DNA of 57,935 nucleotides from NCBI GenBank assembly GCA_003427395.1, contig BFEA01001083.1, positions 158,327 to 216,261 of the forward strand, written 5' to 3'. This document shows, in pieces, positions 22,931-33,582 of this stretch. Each line of letters opens with the position of its first letter. Positions within the stretch are counted from its first letter, which is position 1. The position numbers were made by a program, and so were the translations under genes. Under the pieces are notes generated by a model. It did no database searches and was not told where the DNA came from. It worked only from the letters and a program-made list of their open reading frames with translations. The DNA is from Chara braunii (Eukaryota; Streptophyta; Charophyceae; Charales; Characeae).

Positions 22931-23580
22931 ATCGGCAGAGAGTACGACAGTTTTGGAGAAAGTTGGAAGGGTTTGTGTGGGATTTCGAGGTTTTTTGGAA
23001 CAATCGTAGGACCTCTGTGGCCTATTCTCATGCTTCTGGAACGACGGTAAGAGTTCTTAGGTACCTCAAAAAGAAAATAAGGTGAGTTGGAGAAGATGGT
23101 GGGTTATCATGCGTCCTACCAGTGAGGGGGCTAGCTGGTAGGATGGGAGTATGGCATAGCAGCAGCAGAGATGGTGGCTCAGCTGCAGTCAGTCTTGCCG
23201 GAGTGAGGTAAAGTGGATTGATGGGGGTTTTTCCGAGTTGTTTCGGAATTTTGCTTAATCATGAAGTTGTCATAGACATGTCTGAAGTAGCTCCAATTTC
23301 TCCGAGCCAAAGCCGGGTGATGGCCCCGGTATCTCATGTCCCAAAATTCCATCCTTAGGCCAATTAGATTTTCTAGTATTCCCTTGTCTCATTCTCATGA
23401 AATTTTCTGATGAAGCTTTCTGAGCGTACTTGTTATGGGACGCTGGGCCCGGTTCCCAGTTTGTGCCAATTGTGAGGATATGGTTGTATCTATGGGACGC
23501 TGGACCCGATTTCCAGCAGGTGCTGCTCCTCACCAATAGATGGAGCTTGTTTCAAAAAAAAATAAAAAAATAAAATAAAG
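22931..23580 (+). mobile_element. Non-coding retroposon tail with two hairpin modules
   Basis: Ends in an A-rich tail (about 23555-23578) after two module copies: GCTGGG-CCCGGTT-CCCAG (23442-23459) and GCTGGA...TCCAGC (23499-23517), the latter with the second stem GCTCC/GGAGC (23525-23546). No coding capacity. It may be the 3' end of a truncated LINE of the LINE-2 type, because AATAGATG-A-CTTGTTT also closes LINE-2. The 5' limit is unknown. Confidence 0.65.
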
Positions 23581-23933
23581 GTTCTATTTCTCAGAGCCAA
23601 AAAAAAAAAAACGAAGTCTGGAAATCAAACCCCCCCCTTTAGAGCCCATAAAATCCAGACTTCCCGCCCACGCAAAGCCACGAGCTATCATGTCCAGTCT
23701 GTTTTTCTTTTTTTTTCGATGCATCTCATTGGATGGAGGGGGGCATCTTTACAGTCCCCGCTCGGAAACTACCGGGCCGTCGAGATCCGATCTATTCGAC
23801 GGCCGTACTGTGTCACTCGAGGCCACACGTGATCAAAATCCTGAACGAAGTGGTAGAATACTTCGCTAGTGGGTCCAGGCCCCAGGATAGAGGGATATCA
23901 CAGGGGCTTTTCGGAAAAAAAAAAAAAAAAAAA
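23581..23933 (+). mobile_element. Second short retroposon tail
   Basis: Ends in 19 A (23915-23933) preceded by GGATAGAGGGATATCACAGG and GGCTTTTC, close to the tail of copy A (GGATAGAGGGTTGATACAAGG, GGCTTTC). A 28-bp stretch ending GGGTCCAGG is the reverse complement of part of copy B. Earlier bases (23590-23720) contain an AAGTCTGGA/TCCAGACTT inverted pair and are otherwise unassigned. Confidence 0.5.
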
Positions 23934-23996
23934 CCTATGTACCTTGGCTTCTACTATTTGAAATGGCTACTACCATGCATGTTGGTTGCTCGGTGA

Positions 23997-24066
23997 TACG
24001 GTAGTGGGTGGTACTGTATAGGTTGGGTTGGTACGGTAGTGGGTGGTACTGTATAGGTTGGGTTGG
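23997..24066. repeat. Two perfect 35-bp tandem copies
   Basis: The unit TACGGTAGTGGGTGGTACTG plus a 15-bp TATAGGTTGGGTTGG end occurs twice head to tail with no difference, so it is recent or still slipping. Confidence 0.85.
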
Positions 24067-24182
24067 TATGTCCAATTGGCGCTACTTTGTGGGCTGCGTG
24101 GCATGTGCAGTGGGTGATAGCATGCGGGATCAATGCAGTAGATAACTCTATGTGCACTGAGTGCTATGTGCAGTTTGCAACC

Positions 24183-24290
24183 TTAAACCACCAGTACCTT
24201 TCCCATATATCGGCCTCGGTCCCCTCACCACGACTTTCGGAGGCCCAAAATGCAACACGGCCACCGAGGAAATTCATCAATAGCGGCCCG
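24183..24290. repeat. Member of a dispersed family (see 47988-48083)
   Basis: Shares TTAA(A/G)CCACCAGTAC, ATATCGGCC, CACCAC/CACGAC, TTCGGAGGCC and TCAA(T/C)AGCGGGCC or AGCGGCCCG blocks with the second site 24 kb away, at similar spacing. No coding or RNA signature was recognised. Confidence 0.45.
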
Positions 24291-26720
24291 ACCCCAAAAG
24301 TTGCCCGTGTCAACTGCTGCGTAACTGTTTTCCAAGCGCGTAATAGTGGTTGAAGGTTGCAGTCTATCTATTGGGGTGCTGCATCTATGTCAAGGTTACC
24401 GAGTTTTAGAGTGGCTAACTGCCCAAAAGAGGGGGTTTCCGTTGTGCAGGGATGTGTCATTCAGGTCATGATCGAGGACCAACAACTATTGGTGGTTGAA
24501 CTGGCAATTGTGAAATATGAGGGAGCGATCCTACCTTGTGACTTGTGTTTGGAGCCACAGAAAGACGAACCAGAGTCTTGGGAGATTGTAAGAGTCTTAG
24601 GCCTCCCGATCTTGAGGATCCAACAACCCACAGAGATGCATAGGGACTAGGGAGAGAGTAAAAGGATCGTGAGGAAGAATGGACCAAGTTGTCTTCGCAA
24701 GCCCTTTTCGCTTCCACATTGGTTGACATAAGCACGTTTTGTCTGTTTTTTCTAGTCTATAGATGGAGTGCTTCTTGTCTTTATGCCGGAGCACACTAAC
24801 GCTCAACAAAAACACGTCCTCTTCATGTTTCACAAAACCGTTTTTTTTTTTGTTGTATCAATTTCCCTCCTTAAGTTATCATTACCTCATTGCTCTCCAC
24901 TTCTACCATGTTGTTGTGTTTTTCTTCCGTTCTGTCACTTCGTGTCTGTTTATGTGTGCATCCTCAGGTGTAATCACAGTAAACATGATATTTGTGATAA
25001 ACAAACTGATAATGTTGTCTTATTTAACAAAAGCACCATTGAATTACTTGGTCAAATAATTTACTTACTTATGAATCCATAAGGATTCCACATTTTGTAT
25101 GAAAAATATATTTTTGTGTTGTTATGCCAAATTCCATAATTTTACAGTGCCAAAATTGCTTGCAATATGATCATCCTTCAGAATGTGTCCTTTTGAATAT
25201 AATAATGAACTTATTTATATAGATATAATATTATTAAATCATATAATACATTTTTTTTTTTTTTTTAATAGAAGAAACAAACTGAACTCATGTTCTAAGA
25301 ATTGGATTTCTGTGATATGTGGGAGGACTGAGCCCTCACGGGGCCCTTTCAGACATGCGCGTGTTATGGGCTGTGGTCCCCAGCAAGCATTGTGCCCGCC
25401 CTAAGTGAAGGCTGGCCTGAATATCCACTAGAGGCCTACTTTGCATATTTTCCATATGTGGGGTATCAGACAGTCGCAGCACGCCAGTTGGTTATCGGGC
25501 AACGTGAGCCTTCCAAGGCTGCTTCCAGAAGCAAGAGCTGCGTTGTACAGTCAAGCCCAGGGCTCAGGAGGTTGCGCCCTGGGTGCAGGCTGCGTGAGGC
25601 TGAGACATCATGGACTGACCATGGGCCAATGAGAATGTAGCATTCTCGTCACACATGCACCGTGAGCCAATGAGACTGAGGTAAACACTTGGAGCCTGGA
25701 GGGCTGCCTGGATGCGCCCAACTGTAAAGGGCCCAGGTCCGTAACAGCGAAGGTCTGCCAGGGCGCAGACATTGGGGCCTGACCGGAAGCTACTGGAAAC
25801 TCGTCCAGCCAGGCCCACGCAGCCAAACACAGGGCCACACTTTCCATAAAGGAAAGTGCCCTGCCCAGGCTGAGGCATTCTGACCTTGGAAGGCAATGCG
25901 GACACGCTGCTGCGTTGCTGCGCTAGTGTCTGCATGGGCGTTGCTGGTCGGACGAGCGCACGGGTGCTGTGGCATACTGCGCAGCCACACGGGCCTGCAA
26001 GGCCCGACCAGACGGAAATTCAGGGCCCTACAGGCCCTGTGTCGTTTCAGCCTAAAAGCCAGAAAATGAGGGCCTACAGGCTCTGTGTCATTTCAGCCTA
26101 AAAGCCTGAAAACGAGGGCCATTTTCAGACCCTCATAAAGTCGACCTGCCCTAAAACTTAGGCACCAGACCAGTGTTTTACCACAGGCCATTTTTGGCCT
26201 GTTTTCAAGACCTTTGTTTGAACTTCAACGCCAGGGTCTGGCACGTTTTGGCATTGGCAAGAGCAGCCTCCTGGACGGGCCAGCACTATGTAAGACTGGC
26301 CCGCCCTACAGGCTGCAGGCAGTGGACGAGGTAGTTCATAGGGACTTCCCAGGCACTTCACGTGCAGGAGGCAAGAGGCAGTCTTCAGGATTCGGCAGCA
26401 GCACTCTGGAGGAGCGCTGCAGTAGTAGTAGTAGCGTTAGCAGTAGTCTTCAGCGCTGGGCGCTATTAGGAGCTAGAGTAGCATTGGAGTGAGAGAGATG
26501 GTTGGCGGAGGCCAGGGAGACTTACCTGTGGCGCCATAGCTCCAGCTTCGTCTTCGATGTACCTGCAACAAGGCGCCACCTTCACAGGTTAGTACCGGAC
26601 TCAGAGAGAGAGAGAGAGCGTTCTTCTTCTTCCTCTTCTAAGTCCACCATCTCTCCCTCACCCTCTTGCTACCTAACTTCTCAGTATCTGCAGACTACGA
26701 GAGAGAGAGAGAGAGATTGG
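24291..26720. other. Unassigned region with short tandem repeats
   Basis: No gene is recognised. The frame at 24357-24650 (about 97 codons) is open but has no family match. 24760-25290 is AT-rich. A 46-bp tandem pair (about 26023-26118; CAGGCYCTGTGTCRTTTCAG plus CCTAAAAGCC) and AGT, GA and TTC microsatellites (26420-26715) precede the LTR element. GTGGCGCC/GGCGCCAC (26528-26535, 26572-26579) is a short inverted pair. Confidence 0.4.
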
Positions 26721-27072
26721 TGACTATGGGACTTGACGACATTTGGATTCAGACTCGACATTGGGATTGAGACATTGGACGAGGGATTATTTCGGTCCTG
26801 TACCGAAGACTTGGTGTTGACGACATTCCCATCTTCCCCTCTTCTTCGTCTAACCCCCCTCCTCTTCGTCTGCGTATGGTTGGGGACTGGCGCATTCTTC
26901 CTGTGTGAGCGCCAGGCCCCTTCACACCATGGAATGATGATGATGTATGTCTGGTCTGCATTGCAACCTTGATTGTTCGGATCATTGGTATATTAGCCTT
27001 CCGCTGCGATATCTTGTGCTATGTGAGAGAGGTCAGTTCTTGTTCTGGTCTGCACCTTTACGGTATGCGACA
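26721..27072 (+). repeat. Left LTR, 352 bp
   Basis: Begins TGACTATGGGACTTGACGAC and ends ATGCGACA. Repeated at 29366-29717. A GA-microsatellite abuts the left end. Confidence 0.85.
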
Positions 27073-27075
27073 GTT

Positions 27076-27087
27076 TGGTATCGGAGC
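27076..27087 (+). other. Primer-binding site (initiator Met-tRNA)
   Basis: TGGTATCGGAGC, 3 nt after the LTR, matches the common plant PBS TGGTATCAGAGC at 11 of 12 positions. Confidence 0.8.
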
Positions 27088-27548
27088 GAACCTCTCAATC
27101 AGAGGATCCTCCCAATGAAGTAGCCAGCTTGCTTGATCTTCTGATTGTTGATTGATTGATTGATTGATTATTAGCAAATCAAGTAGGACTTCGTCAAATC
27201 TCTGCAATTTTTTTTCTCTTTTTCGCAACTTCGGATATTAGCATTTCGTTTTCTGTTTTACTCTGGGCATAGTAGGTGAACTAGGGAGGTTGTCATAGTC
27301 TCGGACAGGATATATTCTTCTCTGAAAGTGGAACCTCCACTCTATTTCGCGCAATTTTTTTTTTTTCAAGATCGCATTTTTTTTGAAAGCCGGAACTTTG
27401 CGGAACCTTGCCTAGATCTCGCTCATAGTACTCCTATGAAATGCCTCACTCATAGCAGGTCGACAGATATACAAAAGAAAAAAAAAAGAGGGGGGCGGGT
27501 GATCCTCTTCTTTTACTTTATTTAGGCCAGTTAAGCAGGGTGGAAGGG

Positions 27549-27900
27549 GATACAGGCACAGTCTGAGTACAAAAGGAAGACGGGCTTGACAGCGAAGCCA
27601 GTGGTCAGCTCCGGGTGTGTGATACAGGCACAGTCTGAGTACCGGGGGCTGCTGAATAGGACTAGGTTAACTGATAATGGGCGCTCCAAGAATGGGATGG
27701 GTGTTACTAGCAGCTCCAGGGGACGCCGGAGTCCCAGTCCAGCAAGACAAATGACCACAGCCCCAGGAAACAAAGAACAATTGCTGATCTACAAGATGTA
27801 TCAACAGGACGCTGGACCCCGTTTCCAGCAGGTGCAGCTCCCCACTATAAGTTGGAGCCGCCCGATCACTGTACATAGCAACTGTAAAGAGATCCAATAG
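27549..27900 (+). mobile_element. SINE-like non-coding retroposon, copy C (nested)
   Basis: Lies inside the LTR element interior. Aligns to copies A and B by GGGGGCTGCTGAATAGG, GGGATGGGTGTTAC, GACCACAGCCCCAGGAAACA and CTACAAGATGTATCAAC. Then the module: stem 1 GCTGGA/TCCAGC (27811-27829), stem 2 GCTCC/GGAGC (27837-27858), both intact. A 22-bp word (GATACAGGCACAGTCTGAG plus TAC) occurs exactly twice, at 27549-27570 and 27621-27642. No A-tail is visible. Confidence 0.68.
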
Positions 27901-28204
27901 GATAGACAGGAACAAACAGTAACAATCTTACAAGTAGAGAATGACAGACAAACAAATAAACAAACAAATAAACAGACAAACAGCTCAGCACAAACTATAT
28001 TACAACCGATAGCTGGTACAGAGTGCATAGCAACGGCATAGAGCTCGAATTCTCCCACAATCTGATTGTTTTCATAGTCAACATGGTTCACATTGTAAAT
28101 TACATTGCAATTGAAAGATTAGTATAGGCTACAGGCCCACTAACCTGTCACGACCTTATTGCTATCGTAGCTCACATGGATTAAATCCAACTGTATAATT
28201 GCAA

Positions 28205-28376
28205 TTTAAATGTACTTGATAGGGACGCTGGACCCGATTTCCAGCAGGTGAAGCTCCCCACCAATAGATGGAGCCATCCCGGCACTGCTAGCGGTGTCTG
28301 ACAATATCAGCACCCCTAGCAGTCGCTCGGACTGTTTCTTGCTAAAAAAAAAAGAAAAAAAAAAAAAGAAAAAAAA
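28205..28376 (+). mobile_element. Short retroposon tail with hairpin module (nested)
   Basis: Module at 28222-28274 (GCTGGA/TCCAGC and GCTCC/GGAGC intact), then about 70 bp and an interrupted A-rich tail at 28344-28376. A second nested insertion in the LTR element interior. Confidence 0.7.
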
Positions 28377-28462
28377 GACCGGGAGGAAAGTATAGTTTGG
28401 TTGGTTACCTACCTGCGTTTTCCCTCCCACACAACCCTTTGCCTGCATTCCCGGTTTGGTAA

Positions 28463-28540
28463 GTGCCACGTCAGCAGCAGTGCCACGTCAGTGGCAGAGC
28501 CACGTCAGCAGCAGTGCCACGTCAGCAGTACCATGTCAGT
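28463..28540 (+). repeat. Tandem CCACGTCAG repeats
   Basis: GCCACGTCAG occurs near 28464, 28482, 28499 and 28516, with a changed fifth copy (ACCATGTCAG) near 28530; spacing is 17-18 bp, then 14. Each intact copy has an ACGT core of the bZIP-binding type. It lies upstream of, or within, the Gag-like frame. Confidence 0.6.
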
Positions 28541-29365
28541 AGGGCCCCGCCACCATAACGGGTTCATCATTGGGCATGCACACGAGAAGTCAGCGTGGCA
28601 GCCAGCCCATGTGGAGAAAGGAAGATTTGGTCCGCGTCCGCAGCCCGTCGCTGCAGTCCGACCGGACAACATTGTGGAAGACCCGGCAGCCACCTCAGGA
28701 TCACGTGAGGGAGATCAGGTGGCCGTCGTCCAGCCGCGAAACAACAACAACTCCCGAGGAAAAGGGGAGGCGAAAACTGCATCGCCGACCGGAAATGGAC
28801 AACCAGTACCAAAGCTCCGGAAACTGAGCTGCGCGGGAGGTGAGGCGACTCCACCTCTCACTCCGCCAGATTCGGCTGCCTTGCTAGCGGCCTCCTACAG
28901 ATCTGGGGAGGAGGCGCATGTGGCAAGTCCTCGGTAATCTTACGAGGATTACGCTGTCCACTTGGTCCCACCGTTGGACCACCCACTCCACGTGCAACAA
29001 TCCACCGCATGCATGGTTTCACTGCCATCGGCAAACGATTCGGGAGCTTCGCCCCCATTTATCGCCGGGGATTCGACGCCATGGTCAAGACTTGAAGAGC
29101 TCGACCCGTTGACATTCGCGGACTTCCAATGGATGCCCGTTCCCCCGACCGGTCACTTGCTGAAACCACATTGCAACGTGCTCAAGGCACAATTGCGGGA
29201 TTACTTGCACACTGCAGTACGAGCTCCGTTGATGGACGCCGGAGTAGAGGTTGTCGACCTTCACGATTACGTTGCGAAGAACGACTACGAGTTCAAGACA
29301 CAATGGTACGACGAGATCGACGCGCCATTGTTGTACATACGCATTAAGATCGGAGAGGCGACCGG
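28541..29365 (+). pseudogene. Gag/protease-like polyprotein fragment, cut at the LTR
   Basis: One frame with a single internal stop (TAA 28935-28937). The C-terminal part reads FADFQWMPVPPTGHLLKPH, HDYVAKNDYEFKTQWYD and IDAPLLYIRIKIGEAT. The last block is what usually precedes the catalytic D-[ST]-G-A of Ty3-type aspartic proteases. Here the frame meets the LTR before that motif. I recall similar polyproteins in charophyte genomes; this is unverified. Function would have been capsid/particle assembly. It cannot encode protease, RT or integrase. Confidence 0.6.
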
Positions 29366-29717
29366 TGACTTTGGGACTTGACGACATTTGGATTTAGACT
29401 CGACATTGGGATTGCGACATTGGACGAGGGATTATTTGGGACCTGTACCGAAGACTTGGTGTTGACGATATTCCCATCTTCCCCTCTTCTTCGTCTAACC
29501 CCTCTCCTCTTCGTCTGTGTATGGTTGGGGACTGGTGCATTTTTCTTGTGTGAGCGCCAGACCCCTTCACACCATGGAATGATAATGATGTATGTTTGGC
29601 CTGCATTGCAACCTTGATTGTTCGGATCATTGGTATATTAGCCTTCCGCTGCGCTATCTTGTGCTATGTGAGAGAGGTCGGTTCTTGTTCTAGTATGCAC
29701 TTTTATGGTATGCGACA
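29366..29717 (+). repeat. Right LTR, 352 bp
   Basis: Second LTR copy, same length and ends as 26721-27072. The last interior codons run straight into it with no polypurine tract. Confidence 0.85.
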
Positions 29718-30394
29718 AGTGCAGTGGTGAGAGGCGCACTGCTGAGGTAGCGGGCGCACAACATCTATAGCGGGGCAGCTTAGACGAAATTCAAAATTGT
29801 GAAAAAAAACAAAATATAAAACAGAACAGGAACCGGGAAAAGTTATGTTTTTCATACATTTTTGCACATTCAAAATCACCTTGCAAATGACTCACTGAGT
29901 GTTTCATGGTCTAGTAATATTTTATACTAATCAATACGATATACTATATTCTTAAGATATTGCATTCGCATTCAACTGCGTTTCGGTAGACCATAAAGGC
30001 AAAGCTGGCAAACTGATTCGCAGCGTAAGCATTATGGAATGAAAAACATAAGTTAAACCCGTTGGATGCTTCTTCATTTAAATTCACCACATTTATAAAA
30101 CATAAGTTCTCCGGTACAACACACCTCAAATGTGTCTTCTATGTCTATCTATTACATGAATAGAAATACAATTTTCAACAGCATAATATATGTTTTTAAT
30201 TATGCAGACACACTTCTTTAAAGGAAATACCATTATATGCCAAGCAACCAACATGCTACCCGAAAACAGAATATGGATTCGAAATGACAAAGGCAGCAGT
30301 AAAGAAATGATGGCAGAACACTTCAAGACACAAAATTACAACAAACACTAGAAAACTAGATCAAAACATTGTCTAAGCCTGTCTCAATGGCTTA
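29718..30394. other. Unassigned AT-rich stretch
   Basis: No gene, repeat or RNA recognised. Confidence 0.35.
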
Positions 30395-30409
30395 GAAATG
30401 GTCCTCATA
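30395..30409 (+). repeat. TSD of U6 retrocopy, left
   Basis: GAAATGGTCCTCATA, repeated exactly at 30513-30527 on the other side of the U6-like segment. Confidence 0.8.
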
Positions 30410-30512
30410 TATTAATTTTGGACCATTTCTCGATTTATGCGTGTCATCCTTGCGTAGGGGCCATGCTAATCTTCTCTTTATCGTTCCAATTTTAACGGAT
30501 GTCCTGAAGGAC
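30410..30512 (-). ncRNA. U6: U6 snRNA-like retrocopy (probable pseudogene)
   Basis: On the minus strand it begins GTCCTTCAGGAC (5' stem-loop), then ACATCCGTTAAAATTGGAAC, AGAGAAGATTAGCATGGCCC, GCAAGGATGACACGCA, and ends GAGAAATGGTCC followed by an A/T-rich tail. This is nearly the whole U6 spliceosomal RNA. The essential ACAGAGA box reads AAAGAGA, so it is probably non-functional. No TATA/USE promoter was seen, and 15-bp direct repeats abut it, showing insertion as a retrocopy, most simply by LINE machinery. Confidence 0.88.
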
Positions 30513-30527
30513 GAAATGGTCCTCATA
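30513..30527 (+). repeat. TSD of U6 retrocopy, right
   Basis: Second copy of the 15-bp repeat, starting at the base next to the U6 5' end. Confidence 0.8.
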
Positions 30528-31196
30528 CTTAAAAAAAGGGAAAAAAAAAAAAGAAAAAAAAAAAACTCGCCTACATACTCTTAAGTCCACATACTTAGGC
30601 GTCCTTGATATTCTCTTAGAACTTGGCGAAAACTCACCTACAGGGAGTCATGTAGGAATTCTTCTCAAACACTTAGGTTATTTCCCACTCTAAGCACGTT
30701 TCTCTCGCAAAGAAGTGCAGCCGCCGCCGTCCACAACCCCTATCCCACCGCCACTGCCCCCGACAACCAAAAACCCTCGGCCCTGTGAGTTAGGGTCGGG
30801 TTCTACGGAGGGGCAGTGACCGTTCGTCACCGACGGATCAATAGAATAAAGAAAACCGCTTCTGACATGGACAGAGAGCCTCTTTATCAGCAGTGAAGAT
30901 AAAGTATCTCCCGGTCACGACAACATGATTGTAGTACTTCATTGAGCTCCAAGCCATTGTAACTGGAATGGAAGGGGCTCACTCCTTATATTTTCAGACT
31001 GGAATCCGGTTACACACATGACTGTGCTGTTTTTCTCCAATATCACAATGTGCAGCGGTCACAGTCGTGAAACAGGCCATGCACCACCAGAGCTTTTTCT
31101 TTGAAGATCATGCACGCAGTGAGCTGGCCCCATGCCGTCAACCAGGAAAAAAATGAGGCTTGGAGGTATTGGTAATTTACATCCCCCTCTGCATGC
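30528..31196. other. A-rich tract and unassigned sequence
   Basis: An A-rich run (30531-30565, interrupted by GGG and G) sits just right of the U6 TSD and may be an older retroposon tail. The rest has no recognised gene. Confidence 0.4.
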
Positions 31197-31329
<133 letters not shown>

Positions 31330-31388
31330 GTCAGGTGAATTGGCTGCGGCAGGCCTCCTAATAATGAAAAAAGAAAGAACGACTAAAG

Positions 31389-31754
31389 ATGGACCATGTG
31401 GAAGAGGATGAAAAGATCATTCAAACTTTGTGTGAGGAGGAGATACTTTTTGACACTTACCGCCGTATTTTCCCGCTAGAAAGACTGTTTATTTGTATAA
31501 GGAATAATGGCACCCCACATCAATCCAGATCTAAAATAGATCTCATCCTGATGTCAGAATATCTGGAACATGCGTTATTTTGGGCAGCAATTTTTCCCCT
31601 GAGCCCATGGCCAGGGGCGGATCATAAGATGTGTGCGGTGCTGTTACAGCTCAAAAAGAAACCTGATCGAGGGAAAAATTTCTATAAACTTAATATATCC
31701 TTGCTAGCTAGTATAAAATTTAGGCAGTACATAAAGGATGTACGGAAATACTGA
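31389..31754 (+). pseudogene. LINE-3 ORF2: C-terminal part of endonuclease
   Basis: Reads KIIQTLCEEEILFDTYRRI, QSRSKIDLILMS and GADHKMCAVLL, matching the last third of the LINE-2 endonuclease (KSRIDLIL, GLDHAM). The catalytic Glu and GDFN motifs are missing by truncation. A stop follows VRKY at 31752-31754, close to where LINE-2 changes frame. Confidence 0.82.
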
Positions 31755-31874
31755 CACACAACCAAACCCCAACAAAGTTCGTACATATCATGGTTTAATA
31801 ATGGTCTTGCATTCCTAGCAAAAAAATGCAATGAATATTCTAAACTACAAGCTAAGAATAGATTTCAACAAGAA

Positions 31875-33582
31875 ATGAACATCCAAGAACAAATCCTTAA
31901 TTATGAATCTCAAGAGAATAATGTAGAAGATCTTCAAACGATGGATGTCCAGGATCTCAGAAACCAACTTTTGACCTTTGCCCAACATCGTTGGCGGGGT
32001 TATATAGTCAGAAGCAAACTTTCAAAGTTTTTAACTGAAGGACAAATGGATGCATCCTTTTTTGCTTTAGCACGCACAAAGACTAGACGTTCATGCATAG
32101 ACGCCTTGGTGAATCCATCAGCACCTAGGGATTCTTCCCTAACGTATTCTTCCGCGGGTAGTCTAAAAATTGCATATGATTTTTTTTAAGATCTCTTTAC
32201 TTTCTCAAAGGACTTTACAAGACAACAGGAAGATGACTTAGCTATAAAACAATTTTTAATTCCTTTGTCTCAAGCTCTCATAGAAGAGCAAAAAGAAAAA
32301 CTGGACCGCACCTTAACAAGGGAGGAAATTTGGACAGCGCTGCTACAAATGGAGGAAGACAAAACTCCTGGGATAGATGGTCTACCTAAAGAATTTTGGG
32401 AAACCATGTGGAATACCTTATCTTCAGATCTGATGAAATATTATGAAAGAGTCTAGGAAAGGGGTTGGATGAGGGGAATTAGTAGGGGAAGACATTCTTA
32501 CGCTACCAGATAAGAAAGGCAACAAAACGAACATTAGAAATTATACGCCGATAACGCTTCTACCAGTGGTGTATAAGATGTTATCAAAGGCATTAGCTAA
32601 TCGTCTCATTCCTGTAATGGAAGATATCATACATCCATCTCAGACTGGGTTCATAAAAGGAAGACACATTCAGGATAACATTCTCCTGATTAACGAAATG
32701 GTCAAACTTTCTCGCCAGTCTAAACAAAACGCAGCAATAGTTTTCATAGACTTTGAAAAAACCTATGACCATGTAGGCTGGAAGTTTCTAGATGCTTGTC
32801 TATAGAAAATGAATTTTAGACCAAAATTGCGTCAATGGGTAAAGATTTTGCATATAAGTGCTACTACGAGAATACAGGTTAATGGTCTTCTTTCACAACC
32901 TTTGCGCCTCCAACGATCGGTAAGGCAAGGGGACCGTTTAGCTCCATTTCTGTTCGTAATAATCAAGGAAGCATTGAGAGCAAATCTTAGGGTTAATCAA
33001 AATCTTAAGCGACTTCAGATTTCGGGAATTCTTGACGAGGCCATCCCTATTGCTTCTATGTTTGCAGATGACCTTACAAAACTAATGGAAACCTCAACTA
33101 CTAATATGGAAGAGATTAAGGCGTTAATGGACCGATTCTCAAGGTTGTCGGATATGATGATCAATTGGGGAAATAAGACTCAGGGTTGGTGTATCCATTC
33201 AAACGAGGATCGCCCCCCAGAACACCCGAGAGTGAAGTGGCTACCATTAGAAGCTCTTGTGAGGGTGTTGTGGATGACTCTTACGGCACTAGGCAAACCA
33301 ATATCGAATGATGATTGAATTTCACGACCGGCGATTGACAAAATGAATCAATGGAAGAATCAACAAACCTCTTTGTTTGGAAGAGCATTGATTATTAATA
33401 ATGTGGTCTTAGCCTCCATATGGTATAAATCCGCATTATGGGCATTAACTAAGCCAAGTACAAAAGAACTAAAGAAACCGGTGGCGATATTTCTTTGGAG
33501 GGGCAACCATGAATTAGAAAACGTAATACCTAAAGTAGCATGGTTTTCCCTTATTCAGCCTAAAATCAGGGGAGGATTATGA
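31875..33582 (+). pseudogene. LINE-3 ORF2: reverse transcriptase
   Basis: Blocks in order: linker QHRWRGYIVRSKL, GIDGLPKEFWETMWN (Trp intact where LINE-1 and LINE-2 have TGA), YTPITLLPVVYKMLSKALANR, TGFIKGRHIQDNILLINEM, FIDFEKTYDHVGW, a stop at 32803-32805, RQGDRLAPFLFVII, MFADDLTKL (catalytic pair about 33058-33072), INWGNKTQGW, a stop TGA at 33316-33318, and FLWRGNHELENV. It retains more of the RT core than the other copies but still has several stops and a frame change near 32460-32565. Confidence 0.9.

Larger units (their letters stand above)
26721..29717 (+). mobile_element. Non-autonomous LTR retrotransposon (deletion derivative, Ty3-like)
   Basis: Two 352-bp LTRs, both starting TGACT and ending GCGACA, frame a 2.3-kb interior. 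A primer-binding site for initiator Met-tRNA follows the left LTR. The interior has a Gag/protease-like frame that ends at the right LTR, so protease core, RT, RNase H and integrase are all absent. Two retroposons are nested inside. No clear TSD: the left flank is ATTGG and the right flank AGTGC. The LTRs differ at about 20 sites by eye, so the insertion is old. Confidence 0.85.
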
